Below, piece after piece: positions 34,211 to 43,412 of a stretch of DNA of 64,000 nt. Where the stretch lies: positions 1 through 64,000 of the forward strand of contig VXMH01000028.1 of assembly GCA_009841235.1 (NCBI GenBank), in the 5' to 3' direction. The first letter of the stretch is position 1. Every line of letters begins with the position of its first letter. The position numbers and the translations under genes were made by a program. The DNA comes from Caldilineaceae bacterium SB0661_bin_32. Its GTDB lineage: Bacteria > Chloroflexota > Anaerolineae > Caldilineales > Caldilineaceae. The notes beneath the pieces are model-generated. The model was given only the letters and a program-made list of their open reading frames with translations, did not search any database and had not been told where the DNA came from.

Positions 34211-34483
34211 TCAATACTCATCGATGGTTTCCCAGCGGGCTGCGGTGTTACGCTGCCGCTGGGAAAGGCGCCAGCCCCAACCGGTGATGCTGAAGCCGAT
34301 GGCGATGAAGAGGCCGGCCACCATATAGGCCAGTAACTCCGGCCAGAGAAGAATCGCAACGCCAAAGAGAATCAGTATCAGCCCCGGGGCGATGAACAGC
34401 CAGCGTCCGAAACCGCCGGCCTGCTGTGAGATTCGCTGTCCTGTGCGGAAAAAGCGCACAGAGGTTTGTTGTCCTGTAAACAT
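34211..34483 (-). CDS. Small two-helix membrane protein
   Basis: 90 residues with two transmembrane segments (about 28-46 WLFIAPGLILILFGVAILLW and 52-70), a basic linker and a polar tail. GGAGTCTGAAAT stands before the ATG. It follows the YugP-type peptidase gene in the same direction with a hairpin in between. No family recognised. Confidence 0.7.
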   Translation of the reverse strand: MFTGQQTSVRFFRTGQRISQQAGGFGRWLFIAPGLILILFGVAILLWPELLAYMVAGLFIAIGFSITGWGWRLSQRQRNTAARWETIDEY

Positions 34484-34505
34484 ATTTCAGACTCCGTAGG
34501 AACTA

Positions 34506-34538
34506 TGCGCAGCGTTTGCGGTATACGGACGCTGCGCA
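34506..34538 (-). other. Stem-loop between peptidase and small membrane gene
   Basis: TGCGCAGCGT (34506-34515) pairs perfectly with ACGCTGCGCA (34529-34538). No T-run on the minus strand, so it may be a processing or stabilising hairpin. Confidence 0.5.
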
Positions 34539-34571
34539 CTGCTTTATCCTTCGCGCGCGGAAACGGGCCGC

Positions 34572-35270
34572 TCAGTCCCGGCTGCGGGCGAAGAGGATGA
34601 AGGCATAGTAGAGCAGCGTCGTGATCGCCTGGATCGCGGCGGCCACGTAGGTCAGCGCTGCGGCGTCGAGCACCGCGTTGACCCCCTTCAACTCGTGCTG
34701 ACCAACGAATCCCTGCGTGACCAGGATCTCCTTGGCCCGCTTGCTGGCGTTAAACTCGACCGGCAGCGTCACCAGCGTAAACACGGCGACCGCGGCGAAG
34801 AGGATCAGCCCCACCAGCGAGATGGTGAAGCCCAGCCCGGGCCCCATAAACATGCCGATGATAAAGATGATCGGGCCCAGCCAGCTTCCGATCTGCACGC
34901 TGGGAACGATGGCGCTGCGCAGGGCGAGCGGGGCGTAGTTGGTGCTGTGCTGGATGGCGTGTCCGGCCTCGTGGGCGGCGACGCCGACCGCGGCCACGCT
35001 GTTGCTCTGATAGACCTGCGGACTCAGGCGCAGGGTTCTCGACCTCGGATCGTAGTGGTCGGAGAGGAAGCCGCGCGACTCTTCGACGTTGACGTGGCCC
35101 AGCCCGTTCGCATCGAGGATGCGCCGCGCCACCTGCGCGCCGGCCGCGCCGCGCCCCGCCGACACCCGCGAATATTTGTTGAACGCGGACTTGACTTTCA
35201 TCTGCGCCCACAGACCCAGCGCGAGCGCAGGCAGGCTGATGATGAAATAGAGTGGATCGAAGAAAAACAT
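34572..35270 (-). CDS. YugP-type neutral zinc metallopeptidase
   Basis: 232 residues, typical for the Zn_peptidase_2 family. A membrane segment at the N-terminus (PLYFIISLPALALGLWAQM) is followed by the zinc motif HEAGHAIQH (about residues 98-106), then two or three more membrane segments (IIFIIGMFMG, LVGLILFAAVAVFTLVTL). The active site should face the cytosol or membrane interface. Substrates in this family are unknown. GAGGTGAGAT precedes the ATG and the promoter region carries a TG-extended TATAAT. Confidence 0.92.
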   Translation of the reverse strand: MFFFDPLYFIISLPALALGLWAQMKVKSAFNKYSRVSAGRGAAGAQVARRILDANGLGHVNVEESRGFLSDHYDPRSRTLRLSPQVYQSNSVAAVGVAAHEAGHAIQHSTNYAPLALRSAIVPSVQIGSWLGPIIFIIGMFMGPGLGFTISLVGLILFAAVAVFTLVTLPVEFNASKRAKEILVTQGFVGQHELKGVNAVLDAAALTYVAAAIQAITTLLYYAFILFARSRD

Positions 35271-35351
35271 ATCTCACCTCGTAGAGAGTTTTCAGTTCGC
35301 AGACGAATCTCCGGTTGCGGCCGATTCGTTTATTGTCTGACTGAACGCAGG

Positions 35352-35471
35352 CTTGGAACTGTTTTCCAAGTCTATATCTTGAGTTTACACAGGCCTGGCG
35401 CTCCGTTCCTGACGCGCACCTGACAGGGCACTGTCACCTGGCTGAACAGGCTGAATTGCCGCTGTATTATA
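35352..35471 (-). promoter_or_regulatory. Promoter and leader hairpin of the peptidase gene
   Basis: On the minus strand TGG-TATAAT (-10 at 35466-35471) is an extended -10. Downstream in the leader, CTTGGAA-CTGTT-TTCCAAG (35352-35370) is a perfect 7-bp inverted repeat that could be an operator or leader hairpin. The leader is about 190 nt. Confidence 0.45.
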
Positions 35472-35529
35472 CCATTACGAATCCAGTATCTCCGCAGTTT
35501 CTCTCTTCTGCGTTAGCGCAGGGTTAGCT

Positions 35530-37185
35530 TTACGTTTGCGCGCGCCTGCGCGCCAGTGCCGTCAGCTGCCGAATCTCGGCGCTGCCCAGAAGATAGCTGG
35601 CAAGCAGATAGATGAGTACGCCAAGCCCGGCCCCTGCGACCGCCGCGACCCAGCCGGCGGGAATCCCGAAAACGGCGTTGCCGTCGGGCAGAAGCTCCAG
35701 ACTGAAGATGAGTGCGCCGGCCATGACAGCGGAGGCGAGCAGTGAGCGCGCGCCGCTCTTCAGCAGCTGGCGCACGGGCAGGCCATGTACGGCCGTTGCG
35801 TGCCCTGGTTCCCGGCAGGGCGCCCGCACTTTACGCGCCAGCAGGATCAGCAGGACGAGCATCTCCAGCGCGGTGGCGATGCTGTTTGCCAGGGCGAGGC
35901 CGCCAAAACTCAGGCGGCCAATCAGGGCCAGGCTGAGGAGGATGTTGAGCGCCACGGTGGCGACGCCGGCGACCACCGGCGTTGCGGTGTCGTGGAGTGC
36001 GTAGAAGACCCGCACCACGATCTCGACGACGGCATGGGCCACCAGGCCGAGGGCAAAAAAGCGCAGCGCGTAGGCGACTGCCTGTGTGCTGGCAGCGTCG
36101 AAGCGCCCCCGCTGGAAGAGAAGCTCGATCAGCGGTTCATCCAGCACATAAAGCAGGAAGGCTGCGGGTATCGAGAGGAAGAGTACCAGCCGCAGCAGGC
36201 CGCTGAGCGTTTCCAGCAGCTGGGCGCGGTTGCCGGCGGCCACCTGGGCCGAGAAGGTGGGGAATGCGACTGTTGCCACGGCCTGGGCAAAGATGCCTTG
36301 CGGCAGCAACATCAGCAGCCAGGCGTAGTTGAGGGCGCTGAGGCTGCCGTCCGGCAGGCCGCTGGCCAGAACTGTGTTGACGAGAAAGTTGAGCTGGACA
36401 AAGAGCAGCCCCAGCACACGCGGCCCCATCAGCCGCGCCACCTCCCGCACCTGTGCGTCGCCGGTACGGAAGCTGAAGCGGTAGCGCACATTCTGCCGCA
36501 GAAGCGCCGGCAACTGCACGAGCAGATGCAGCAGGGCGCCGGCGGCCACGCCGATCACCAGGCCGTGAATGCCCAGCACCGGCGCGAGCAGCCAGGCGCC
36601 GGCGATGATGGCGCAGTTGTAGAGCACGGGCGCGACGGCCGGCAGCAGGAAATGCTGCACCGCGTTGAGCGCGCCCATGATCAGGCCGCTGGCGCCAAAG
36701 ACGACGGTGCTTGCCAGCATCCAGCGCATCAACGAGGCGGTCAGCCGCTGCTGCTCGACCGGGAAGCCGGGCGCGATCACGCCGGCGACGAGGGGTCCGG
36801 CAAAGAGCATCGCCAGCCCGCACAGGATGACGAGGAACAGGGTCAACAGGTTCAGGACGCGGCTGAAGAGCAGCCATGCCTGCTGCTGGCTGCCCTCTGT
36901 CCAGGCGGCGGCGAAGGTGGGGATGAAGGCGCTTCCCAGGGCGCCGCCGGCCACGAGTTGGAAGAGCAGGTCGGGGATGCGGAAGGCGGCCAGGTAGGCG
37001 TCCAGGTCGGCGGCGGTGCCGAAGCGGGCGCCGATGATCATCTCGCGCAGCAGGCCGGTACCGCGGCTGAGGATGAACAGCAGCATGACCAGCGTCGCGG
37101 CGCCGGCGATCTCTTTGTTATCCAGCGCCCGCACGCCTCCATTGCTGTTCCGGGCATGTGAGCTGCGGCTATCCGGTGTTTTCAT
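35530..37185 (-). CDS. murJ: Lipid II flippase MurJ
   Basis: 551 residues with about 14 membrane segments, the size and pattern of MurJ/MviN in the MOP superfamily. The N-terminal block SRGTGLLREMIIGARFG is a hallmark, with the family's conserved Arg in the central cavity. It moves lipid-linked peptidoglycan precursor across the inner membrane. That indicates a cell with peptidoglycan synthesis. It stands alone between the YugP peptidase and a divergent gene at 37343. Confidence 0.95.
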   Translation of the reverse strand: MKTPDSRSSHARNSNGGVRALDNKEIAGAATLVMLLFILSRGTGLLREMIIGARFGTAADLDAYLAAFRIPDLLFQLVAGGALGSAFIPTFAAAWTEGSQQQAWLLFSRVLNLLTLFLVILCGLAMLFAGPLVAGVIAPGFPVEQQRLTASLMRWMLASTVVFGASGLIMGALNAVQHFLLPAVAPVLYNCAIIAGAWLLAPVLGIHGLVIGVAAGALLHLLVQLPALLRQNVRYRFSFRTGDAQVREVARLMGPRVLGLLFVQLNFLVNTVLASGLPDGSLSALNYAWLLMLLPQGIFAQAVATVAFPTFSAQVAAGNRAQLLETLSGLLRLVLFLSIPAAFLLYVLDEPLIELLFQRGRFDAASTQAVAYALRFFALGLVAHAVVEIVVRVFYALHDTATPVVAGVATVALNILLSLALIGRLSFGGLALANSIATALEMLVLLILLARKVRAPCREPGHATAVHGLPVRQLLKSGARSLLASAVMAGALIFSLELLPDGNAVFGIPAGWVAAVAGAGLGVLIYLLASYLLGSAEIRQLTALARRRAQT

Positions 37186-37222
37186 GGCGGCAGATGATGA
37201 TACTGGCGAACGTTTGCCCTTT

Positions 37223-37250
37223 TTGCCCTGCAGGAACGGTTCTGTACAAT
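37223..37250 (+). promoter_or_regulatory. Promoter of the gene at 37343
   Basis: TTGCCC (37223-37228), a 16-bp spacer and TACAAT (37245-37250), located in the divergent gap between murJ and 37343. Confidence 0.45.
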
Positions 37251-37342
37251 ATAGTTTCTTCCCGGTGCTGTTTTCAGTCGTCAGTTGACTGGCGAGCGCC
37301 CACGAAAGACTCTAAACGGAAAGGTTCTCAGGTAACAATTTT

Positions 37343-38101
37343 ATGTCCTCCGCGTATCTATTGGTGAACGCCTGGCGCGAGATTTTCGCCCGTGTCTTCA
37401 ATGACGCCGACCTGCAGTCCAATGTCAGCCCGGACTGGTTGATCAACCCGGCCACCCGCCGCCGCCTCAAACTGGACTATCTGTGCCAGCCGGTCGGTGT
37501 CGCGGTGCGCTTCTCCGGCCTGACCGGCAAAGGGCGGCGTCGCGGGGACTGGGAGCTGCTGGAGGAGGAGCGGCGCGACCAGACGCGCGATGAACTGTGC
37601 CGGCTGCATGGCATTCAACTGGCCGTGATCAACCCGTTTGACGACCCGGTCAAGCAGATGGACAAGTTCTTGAGGGTATTGAGCCGGGCCAGCCGTATGA
37701 CGGCCCTGGACGGCCGCACCAACCGGGAGAAAGGCGTCTCGATGGATGCGCTGGCCGCGGCGGTCCAAAGCGCCAATCAACTGCGTTTCACCCTTTCGAG
37801 GAATCCGAAGCAGACGGTTGGAACTCTGGCGGAGGCCTGGCGGGACCGGGAAGCGAACATTGCGACGTCGTTGCAGAAGGCGGCCGCAATGGAAGCGCCG
37901 CAGCCGACCCGGTCGCAACAGCGTGCACTGGCGCAACTCGCTTGCGGGCGGCGGATTGTGCACACACATTTCGGTGATGGTGTAGTTACGGAAGTGAGCG
38001 GGGAGGGCGTGGATAGACGGATTAAGATCCTCTTCGACGGCGACCAGGAGCGCACCTTTCTCGCTTCCCTTCTGGCGGACAAACTGGAAGCGGCTCCCTG
38101 A
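37343..38101 (+). CDS. Nuclease-like domain fused to a PcrA-type Tudor domain
   Basis: 252 residues. The N-terminal half has a PD-(D/E)xK/VSR-like pattern (RLKLDYLCQPVGVAVRFSG, then RDQTRDELCRLHGIQLAVI, about residues 34-95), without a complete catalytic set that I can assign. The last 55 residues (CGRRIVHTHFGDGVVTEVSG and RIKILFDG) match the Tudor-like C-terminus of PcrA/UvrD helicases, which binds RNA polymerase. There is no helicase domain. A role at transcription-coupled repair or in DNA processing is inference. A promoter lies upstream. Confidence 0.6.
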   Translation: MSSAYLLVNAWREIFARVFNDADLQSNVSPDWLINPATRRRLKLDYLCQPVGVAVRFSGLTGKGRRRGDWELLEEERRDQTRDELCRLHGIQLAVINPFDDPVKQMDKFLRVLSRASRMTALDGRTNREKGVSMDALAAAVQSANQLRFTLSRNPKQTVGTLAEAWRDREANIATSLQKAAAMEAPQPTRSQQRALAQLACGRRIVHTHFGDGVVTEVSGEGVDRRIKILFDGDQERTFLASLLADKLEAAP

Positions 38102-38183
38102 CAGCGAAGAGACACACGCAGAACTCCTCTGATTCGCTCCGCAAAGTTCGGACCCTCCGTCCCAAGCGCCTCCTGGAGCGGTA

Positions 38184-38216
38184 CAAAAACACCCTTACTG
38201 AAGGTGCAAGGGTGTT
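38184..38216 (-). terminator. Terminator downstream of the FmdB-family gene
   Basis: AACACCCTT (38188-38196) pairs perfectly with AAGGGTGTT (38208-38216); on the minus strand a T-run follows (38189-38185). It sits about 130 bp past the stop at 38348 and faces the + strand gene ending at 38101. Confidence 0.55.
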
Positions 38217-38347
38217 GATTGACAGGAGCACGGCCCACTGCGCTCCCACTTCGTTGTTGGCGCGCGATATGCTTTCAAATGTGCGGCTACGCTGGCCGGT
38301 GTATGCGGTTTCCAGCGTACTGCGGCCGCTGTCAAAACAGGCGAAAA

Positions 38348-38707
38348 CTAACTTTTTTCCTTTGTTGCGCTCTTTTCGCTCGTTGAACTGGTATTTGATT
38401 GCGCTTTGGTTTCGCTCTTGGGCTCGCTCTTCGATTCGCTTTCTGCGGCCTTTTCCGGCCCGGAACCGTTGCTGTCGGTCTTTTGCGTCTCTTTCTTCTG
38501 GGCCGCGGCCTTCTTCTTTTCATCCTCCTTCTTGCTGTCGGTTATGTACCATCCACTGCCTTTGAAGTGAATGGCCGGCTGACTGAGAAGCCGGGTGACT
38601 TCGACCGAGCTGCAGGCCGGGCAAGCGGGAAGAACGGTGCTGGAAAATGACACGATGCGTTCGTATTGATGACCGCACTCTCTGCAGGCAAGTTCATAAA
38701 TTGGCAT
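38348..38707 (-). CDS. FmdB-family zinc-ribbon protein
   Basis: 119 residues. The first 41 residues are the FmdB zinc ribbon (MPIYELACRECGHQYER, then CPACSS). A long Lys/Glu/Ser-rich low-complexity tail from about residue 60 is unstructured. Family members were first noted as putative regulators next to formamidase genes, and their function is unsettled. The nearby peptidase at 38990 is divergent. Confidence 0.88.
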   Translation of the reverse strand: MPIYELACRECGHQYERIVSFSSTVLPACPACSSVEVTRLLSQPAIHFKGSGWYITDSKKEDEKKKAAAQKKETQKTDSNGSGPEKAAESESKSEPKSETKAQSNTSSTSEKSATKEKS

Positions 38708-38989
38708 CGAACAGTCTCTTCCTTGTCGTGATTTTCTTTGTCAATTCCACGGACACAACTATACTACTTGAAGTCCTCTCATGTCCCGGTCTGTTGCGTC
38801 CTGCACCGTAAAGGGCGCATTCGATAAGTATACCTTTTTGCAGAGTTGTTGTCGAATCCAAACAGCGAATTTGACTTCGGTTTGTATTAGGACTCCTTCC
38901 GTCTCTGCCGGTCCAAGTTTGTCGCTTCTTCAGACGCAGGCACTGCATGTGGGCACCGACCTGCTCAAGAGCAGACCCTCACCCAGCCG

Positions 38990-39502
38990 ATGTCTTTCGA
39001 CTTTGTTCAAGGCTCAATCGAAAACGGGTGTTACGAACCGGAAGGCGTCTACCTGACAGCGCCATTTGAAGGTCGGCGGCGTATCGTTCAGGAGTGGGGG
39101 GCCCGGCCGGAGCACTACCGCCGCTTTGTTGTGGGCGCCAAATCGATCCTCGGACATAACGGCGTCGACTTTGAACTGTCCCCCAGCGAGAGAATCTTCG
39201 CCGCGGACAGCGGCATCATCACGACAATCGGTAATGACCGCGAACGATATGGCCGATTTATTCGCATCTCCCATCCATGGGGCGAATCTCTTTACACGCG
39301 CTTTCAGAACTTCGTTGTAGACGCAGGGCAACGTGTAGAGCGGGGAGAGCTGATTGGCTACTTCAACCAGTTGCCCGAGTCGGGACAGCATTTTCACTTT
39401 GGCATCCGCGTTGTTCCGTATGTTGCCGTCGACGGGTGGGGCGGTTATTCGAATCCGCTCCCTCATCTTCCTCCTGATTCGATTCTGCTTGAGTCGGAGT
39501 GA
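38990..39502 (+). CDS. M23-family (LytM-type) metallopeptidase domain protein
   Basis: 170 residues without a signal peptide. The zinc motif reads GHNGVDFE (H-x3-D, about residues 56-63) and later QHFHFGI (H-x-H, about 136-142), the expected M23 set. Between them lie YGRFIRISHPWG and GELIGYFNQ, also typical. M23 enzymes cut glycyl peptide bonds in peptidoglycan, but this one lacks an export signal, so its role may differ. The ribosome site is weak; the next gene begins 25 bp after the stop. Confidence 0.85.
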   Translation: MSFDFVQGSIENGCYEPEGVYLTAPFEGRRRIVQEWGARPEHYRRFVVGAKSILGHNGVDFELSPSERIFAADSGIITTIGNDRERYGRFIRISHPWGESLYTRFQNFVVDAGQRVERGELIGYFNQLPESGQHFHFGIRVVPYVAVDGWGGYSNPLPHLPPDSILLESE

Positions 39503-39527
39503 GGTTGGCGGCAGCCCAGGACTAATT

Positions 39528-40055
39528 ATGACCGGGAATTACCGGATGCGGTCGGCCGCATTGGAGGACTGGCCCGGCATTGTGGCGCTGGACCAGGAGA
39601 TTTTCGGCGCGTACGGCGCACAGGAGGCGCCGGCGATCATCCGCAGCCGCCTGGTGACATTCCCGCAGGGCTGCGCGGTGCTGGAGGGGGAGCGCGGCGA
39701 CGGGCGCCCGTTCATCGCCGGCTATCTGACGACAGAGAAATGGGCCGAGCTGCGCGAACCTGTACTGGACGAGGACCCTCAGGAGAGCCACCGGCCGGAC
39801 GGCCGCGTGCTGTGTATCACGACGCTGGCGGTCGCTCCTTCCTGCCAGAATCAGGGATTAGGCGTGCGCTTGCTGGACCGTTCCATCAGTATCGCGCGGC
39901 AGGAGGGCTGCGGGCAGATCATTCTGGAAACGGCCCACGCTGAACGGTTCTATCTGCGTCACCGTTTTCGACGGACCGGCGCACGGACCGAAAGAGGGAT
40001 CGAAATGGCGATCATGGTACTGGACCTGACAGATCGCGGTTCCCGCGCTCCGTGA
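39528..40055 (+). CDS. GNAT-family N-acetyltransferase
   Basis: 175 residues. The acetyl-CoA loop is in LAVAPSCQNQGLGVRLLDRS (about residues 100-119; Q-x-x-G-x-G/A), with the preceding strand CITTLAV. The C-terminal Tyr lies in ERFYLRHRF. AGGA stands ahead of the ATG at 39528. The acceptor cannot be told. It follows the M23 gene closely and is probably co-transcribed. Confidence 0.9.
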   Translation: MTGNYRMRSAALEDWPGIVALDQEIFGAYGAQEAPAIIRSRLVTFPQGCAVLEGERGDGRPFIAGYLTTEKWAELREPVLDEDPQESHRPDGRVLCITTLAVAPSCQNQGLGVRLLDRSISIARQEGCGQIILETAHAERFYLRHRFRRTGARTERGIEMAIMVLDLTDRGSRAP

Positions 40056-40086
40056 ACCGTCATGACCGCCCGCAGGCAACTGCAGG

Positions 40087-40509
40087 CTATGCGGGAGGAG
40101 ATATCACAACCCGCTGCGGCTTTATCTTGAAGATCACCCGCTCTTCCTTCCCTTTCATCGAGGCAGGCATGACGCTGCCGTAGTACTCGTCGGCGCCCAC
40201 GTAGAGCTTGGCGTGGGTATTGATGTTGGCGAGGTCCGGGTCGGGCACGATCTCCTCAACGACGCCGCGCACGTCGATCCAGCGGAATGCATCCTCCGGG
40301 TCCAAGGCCATCAGGGCCACTCTTGGATCGGTGCGGACGTTTTTAGGTTTGCGGCGTCCTTCGGCCGTATTGACGAGGACGTGTGTGCCGTCCCACGAGC
40401 ACCAAACGATCGTGTTTTCCGGCGCGCCGGACGGGGAGAGGGTCGTCAGGACGGCGAAGATGGGGCCGGTCAGCAGGTCAACGTGTGTATCGGGAATCTG
40501 TGCGGACAT
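40087..40509 (-). CDS. PPOX-class (F420/FMN) pyridoxamine-oxidase-fold protein
   Basis: 140 residues, a compact split barrel typical of F420- or FMN-dependent PPOX reductases ([35 protein letters not shown]). Family members reduce nitro compounds or heme intermediates; F420-type members are frequent in Actinobacteria and Chloroflexota. GAGGAGCACAACT precedes the ATG. It converges with the GNAT gene. Confidence 0.9.
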   Translation of the reverse strand: MSAQIPDTHVDLLTGPIFAVLTTLSPSGAPENTIVWCSWDGTHVLVNTAEGRRKPKNVRTDPRVALMALDPEDAFRWIDVRGVVEEIVPDPDLANINTHAKLYVGADEYYGSVMPASMKGKEERVIFKIKPQRVVISPPA

Positions 40510-40548
40510 TAGTTGTGCTCCTCAAGTTGCTTGCGGTCTGGGATTGCG

Positions 40549-40896
40549 CTATTGCTCCTCGTTACGCGGTACAATCTGTTCCACTTGGTCGATCAAAGTG
40601 GACAGATCAGTTTGAACAGTATCCCATACTCTCTTCAAATTCACCTCAAAGTATCCATGCACGAGTCGATTGCGCATCCCGATGATCTCTGTCCAGGGAA
40701 CGTCTGGATGGTTCCTCTTTGTCTCACCGCTCACGCGTGTCGCAGCTTCACCGATTACCTCAATTGCCTTCAGAATCGCGTATTGGTGTAGGCGACTCTT
40801 TTCAAACTGCGAGAATGTCAACCCGGCTGCGAATCTTGCTGCATCCTGCGCAGCCAATAACATGTCCATCAGATAGGCGTAATCGTCACGCTGCAT
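40549..40896 (-). CDS. hepT: HepT-type RNase toxin
   Basis: 115 residues, all-helical HEPN fold with the catalytic R-x4-H-x-Y motif in RNRLVHGY (about residues 76-83). HepT degrades or damages RNA and is silenced by the MntA nucleotidyltransferase through Tyr modification. The start at 40896 overlaps the end of mntA by 11 bp, matching the usual order antitoxin first, toxin second on this strand. GGAG lies upstream within mntA. Confidence 0.9.
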   Translation of the reverse strand: MQRDDYAYLMDMLLAAQDAARFAAGLTFSQFEKSRLHQYAILKAIEVIGEAATRVSGETKRNHPDVPWTEIIGMRNRLVHGYFEVNLKRVWDTVQTDLSTLIDQVEQIVPRNEEQ

Positions 40897-41197
40897 GGAT
40901 TGACTCCGCCGACTGCAGAATCGCTTTGCGACGGAAATGGTTTCGACTCTGTTCGATCGCTGAACGCTCCACAAGGTCCACGTCTCGACCGAATATCTGA
41001 CGCAATTCGTCCTCCATGCGGGCCATATCGAGGAGCGTGTGTCGTGCCTGCGGCTGAAATTGGACCAGTACGTCCACATCGCTGTCGGGGCCGAACTCCT
41101 CACGCACAACGGAGCCAAAGAGAGCCAGTTCAGAGACCTGCCAGCGATGACAGAATCTCTCAATTTGTGATCGAGGAATATGGATGTGGGCGTTCAT
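40886..41197 (-). CDS. mntA: MntA-type nucleotidyltransferase antitoxin
   Basis: 103 residues from the ATG at 41197. The pol-beta-fold motif GS-x10-D-x-D is intact (FGSVVREEFGPDSDVDVLV, about residues 27-45), with the third acidic residue in GRDVDLVE. MntA modifies and neutralises HepT. It starts 11 bp after the amidohydrolase stop. A dead relative lies at 1697-1933. Confidence 0.9.
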   Translation of the reverse strand: MNAHIHIPRSQIERFCHRWQVSELALFGSVVREEFGPDSDVDVLVQFQPQARHTLLDMARMEDELRQIFGRDVDLVERSAIEQSRNHFRRKAILQSAESIHAA

Positions 41198-41208
41198 TTC
41201 AGGCCAAA

Positions 41209-42438
41209 TCAATGCTTGCAACCGGCGGCCATCACCGGGGGCGTATGACCCTCGGCGATCAAGGTCTGCTGGTCCTCGGAAAGCTCGATCCAGGGCATGA
41301 GCGGGTCGTCGGACTGGTGGGCCATCTCGCGGCCATTGATGATCGTCAACATGTTGCGGACCAGCTGCTGTCCGGGCCGCGGGTTCATGAAGACATCGTA
41401 GAACATGAAATCCCCCTTGACGATCTCGAACAGCGCCACGTCGGCCAGCGCGCCCGGCCGCAGCGTGCCGATCTCCTTCTCCAGACCCAACACGGCCGCC
41501 GGTCGCTCGGTGGCGGCGTGGACCACCTCGGAAAAACTCATGCCCAGCGTCATGAATTTGCTCAGGCAGGTGGGCATGTCGAACATCGGGCCGCTGACGC
41601 TCATCTGGTGGATGTCGGAGGAGATGACGTCCGGCCGGTAGCCCTGCGACATCAGCGCCTCCGCGGTCTTGAATGAGAAGGAGCCGGCGCCATGGCCGAT
41701 ATCCAGCACCAGGCCGGCATCCCAGGCGCGTTTGACCGTCTCGCGCAGGTCGCCTGACTCCTCGACAATGCGCATTGTGCCGCCGGTGAAGCAGTGGGTA
41801 AGGATGTCACCGGGCCGCATCAGCTCCATCACACCGTCGATCCCCGGCGGCCCCATGCCGATATGGGTCATCAGCGGCAGCTCGCAGCGGTCTGCCGCTT
41901 CGCGGGCTTTGTGCAGGGGAGCGAGGCCCTGGCCGCTGGTGGTGAGCTGGTCGATCCGGGCCTTGACGCCCAGAAGAACGTCCCGGTTCAGGTCGATGAT
42001 CTGGCAGCAGAGGTCCACGTCGCAGTAGCCCGGGTTGGCCAGCTCCCACGTCTTGGCGGTCAGACCGATAGACGAGATATTGAGCAGGGCATAGATGCGG
42101 GCCCGCGCCTCTTCGATAATAAACTGCCGGAAGCCGGGAAAGTTGTATCCGCCGGACGAGCCAACGTCGAGCCAGGTCGTCACGCCGCTGCGGGCCGCGA
42201 TCGGGTCGGGGCGGATGCCGTAGAAGCCGCAGCCGTAGTTGACGTGGGTATGCAGATCGACAAGCCCGGGCGTTACGTACCGGCCGCCGGCGTCCACGAC
42301 GCGAAAGGCTGTCTCGGCCGGGATGTCCGCATCGACCGCGGCGATGCGGTTGCGTTTGATCGCCACGTCCAGACGGCCGCTGCGCCCGCCGCCGGGGTCA
42401 ACCACTTCGCCGCCCTTGATCAGAAGATCGAATCGCAT
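41209..42438 (-). CDS. Amidohydrolase-superfamily protein (dihydroorotase/deacetylase-like)
   Basis: 409 residues from the ATG at 42438, behind AAAGGTGAAGCT. Metal site H-x-H in VDLHTHVNYG (about residues 58-67), later His in THIGMG and the ILTHCFTGG block, and Asp in ISSDIHQ. The N- and C-terminal strands (LLIKGGEVVDPGGG...GALADVALFE) form the usual small barrel. This subgroup hydrolyses cyclic amides or N-acyl groups; the substrate cannot be given. It runs from the SDR gene at 42615 toward the HepT/MntA pair. Confidence 0.88.
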   Translation of the reverse strand: MRFDLLIKGGEVVDPGGGRSGRLDVAIKRNRIAAVDADIPAETAFRVVDAGGRYVTPGLVDLHTHVNYGCGFYGIRPDPIAARSGVTTWLDVGSSGGYNFPGFRQFIIEEARARIYALLNISSIGLTAKTWELANPGYCDVDLCCQIIDLNRDVLLGVKARIDQLTTSGQGLAPLHKAREAADRCELPLMTHIGMGPPGIDGVMELMRPGDILTHCFTGGTMRIVEESGDLRETVKRAWDAGLVLDIGHGAGSFSFKTAEALMSQGYRPDVISSDIHQMSVSGPMFDMPTCLSKFMTLGMSFSEVVHAATERPAAVLGLEKEIGTLRPGALADVALFEIVKGDFMFYDVFMNPRPGQQLVRNMLTIINGREMAHQSDDPLMPWIELSEDQQTLIAEGHTPPVMAAGCKH

Positions 42439-42614
42439 AGCTTCACCTTTCGCGTTTTCATTTTCCCGGTGGATAGCAGTATCGGTGGCCGGCAGTTCAC
42501 GGCCGAAACCTGCGCCGGCGATCGGTAACTGGAGTTCACTGCCAGCCCCATCTAATCCCCTTTCCCGGACATTGTCAAGTGGCGCCGCGCAGAGGCGGAT
42601 ATGCCCGCTGCGGC

Positions 42615-43412
42615 TCAGAAAGCGACGTAGCCGCCGCAGACGGGGATGCACTGCCCGGTGACGTAGTCGGAGAGGTCGGTGACCAGAAATTCGACGACTT
42701 TGGCGCAGTCTTCTGGCACGCCCAGGCGTCCGAGGGGAATATCCTGCAACAGGCGGTCGCGAACTTCCGGGCTGTTGCGGCCCTGGGCCACGGCGCGGGA
42801 GGAGAGCACATACCCCGGTGCAATGCTGTTCACATGGATGTTGTGCGGCCCCAGTTCGGCGGCGAGGACCCGGGTGTAGTGGATCACGCCGGCTTTGGCG
42901 ACCTTGTAGGCCATACCGCCGGCGTTGTGACCGCTCCATAGGCCGGCCTGGGACGCCACGTTGACGATCTTGCCGCTGCGGGCGGCCTGCATATGCGGCG
43001 CCGCGGCCTGACAGCAGAAGATTGTGCCGGTCAGGTTGATGTCCATGATGTAGTGGTAGTGGTCGGGCGGCGCGGTGGCCGCGGTATTGTTGGGCGGCGC
43101 ATAGAGCATGCCGCCGGCGTTGTTGACGAGGATATCGATCTGCCCGAATGTCTCCATGACCTCCTGCATCATCGCCTCCACCGCGGCCTTGTCGGCCACG
43201 TCGGCCTCAATGCCCAGGCCGCGCCGACCCAGCGCCTCCACCTCTGCGGCCACCGATTCGGCGGTGAGCTCTTCGTCATACTCCTGGGCCGCGTTCAGGT
43301 CGACGTCGTTGATCACCACGTCCGCGCCCAGCCTGGCCAGGTGGAGGACATAGGCGCGGCCCAGGCCGCGCGCCCCGCCGGTGACGAGCGCGACTTTATT
43401 CGCGAGTTTCAT
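42615..43412 (-). CDS. Short-chain dehydrogenase/reductase
   Basis: 265 residues, classical SDR: TGGARGLGRAY near residues 11-21, NNAGG near 97-101, catalytic Ser in NVASQAG and Y-x3-K in YKVAK. GGGGGAGGTT is a very strong ribosome site. The closing block PEDCAKVVEFLVTDLSDYVTG and CIPVCGG is standard. Likely substrate a sugar-derived or hydroxy-acid compound; it heads the small unit with the amidohydrolase. Confidence 0.92.
   Translation of the reverse strand: MKLANKVALVTGGARGLGRAYVLHLARLGADVVINDVDLNAAQEYDEELTAESVAAEVEALGRRGLGIEADVADKAAVEAMMQEVMETFGQIDILVNNAGGMLYAPPNNTAATAPPDHYHYIMDINLTGTIFCCQAAAPHMQAARSGKIVNVASQAGLWSGHNAGGMAYKVAKAGVIHYTRVLAAELGPHNIHVNSIAPGYVLSSRAVAQGRNSPEVRDRLLQDIPLGRLGVPEDCAKVVEFLVTDLSDYVTGQCIPVCGGYVAF

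Noticed and set aside
35785..37161. 458-codon plus-strand frame opposite murJ
   Set aside because: Gln/His/Gly-rich composition and complete overlap with the clear membrane protein on the other strand.
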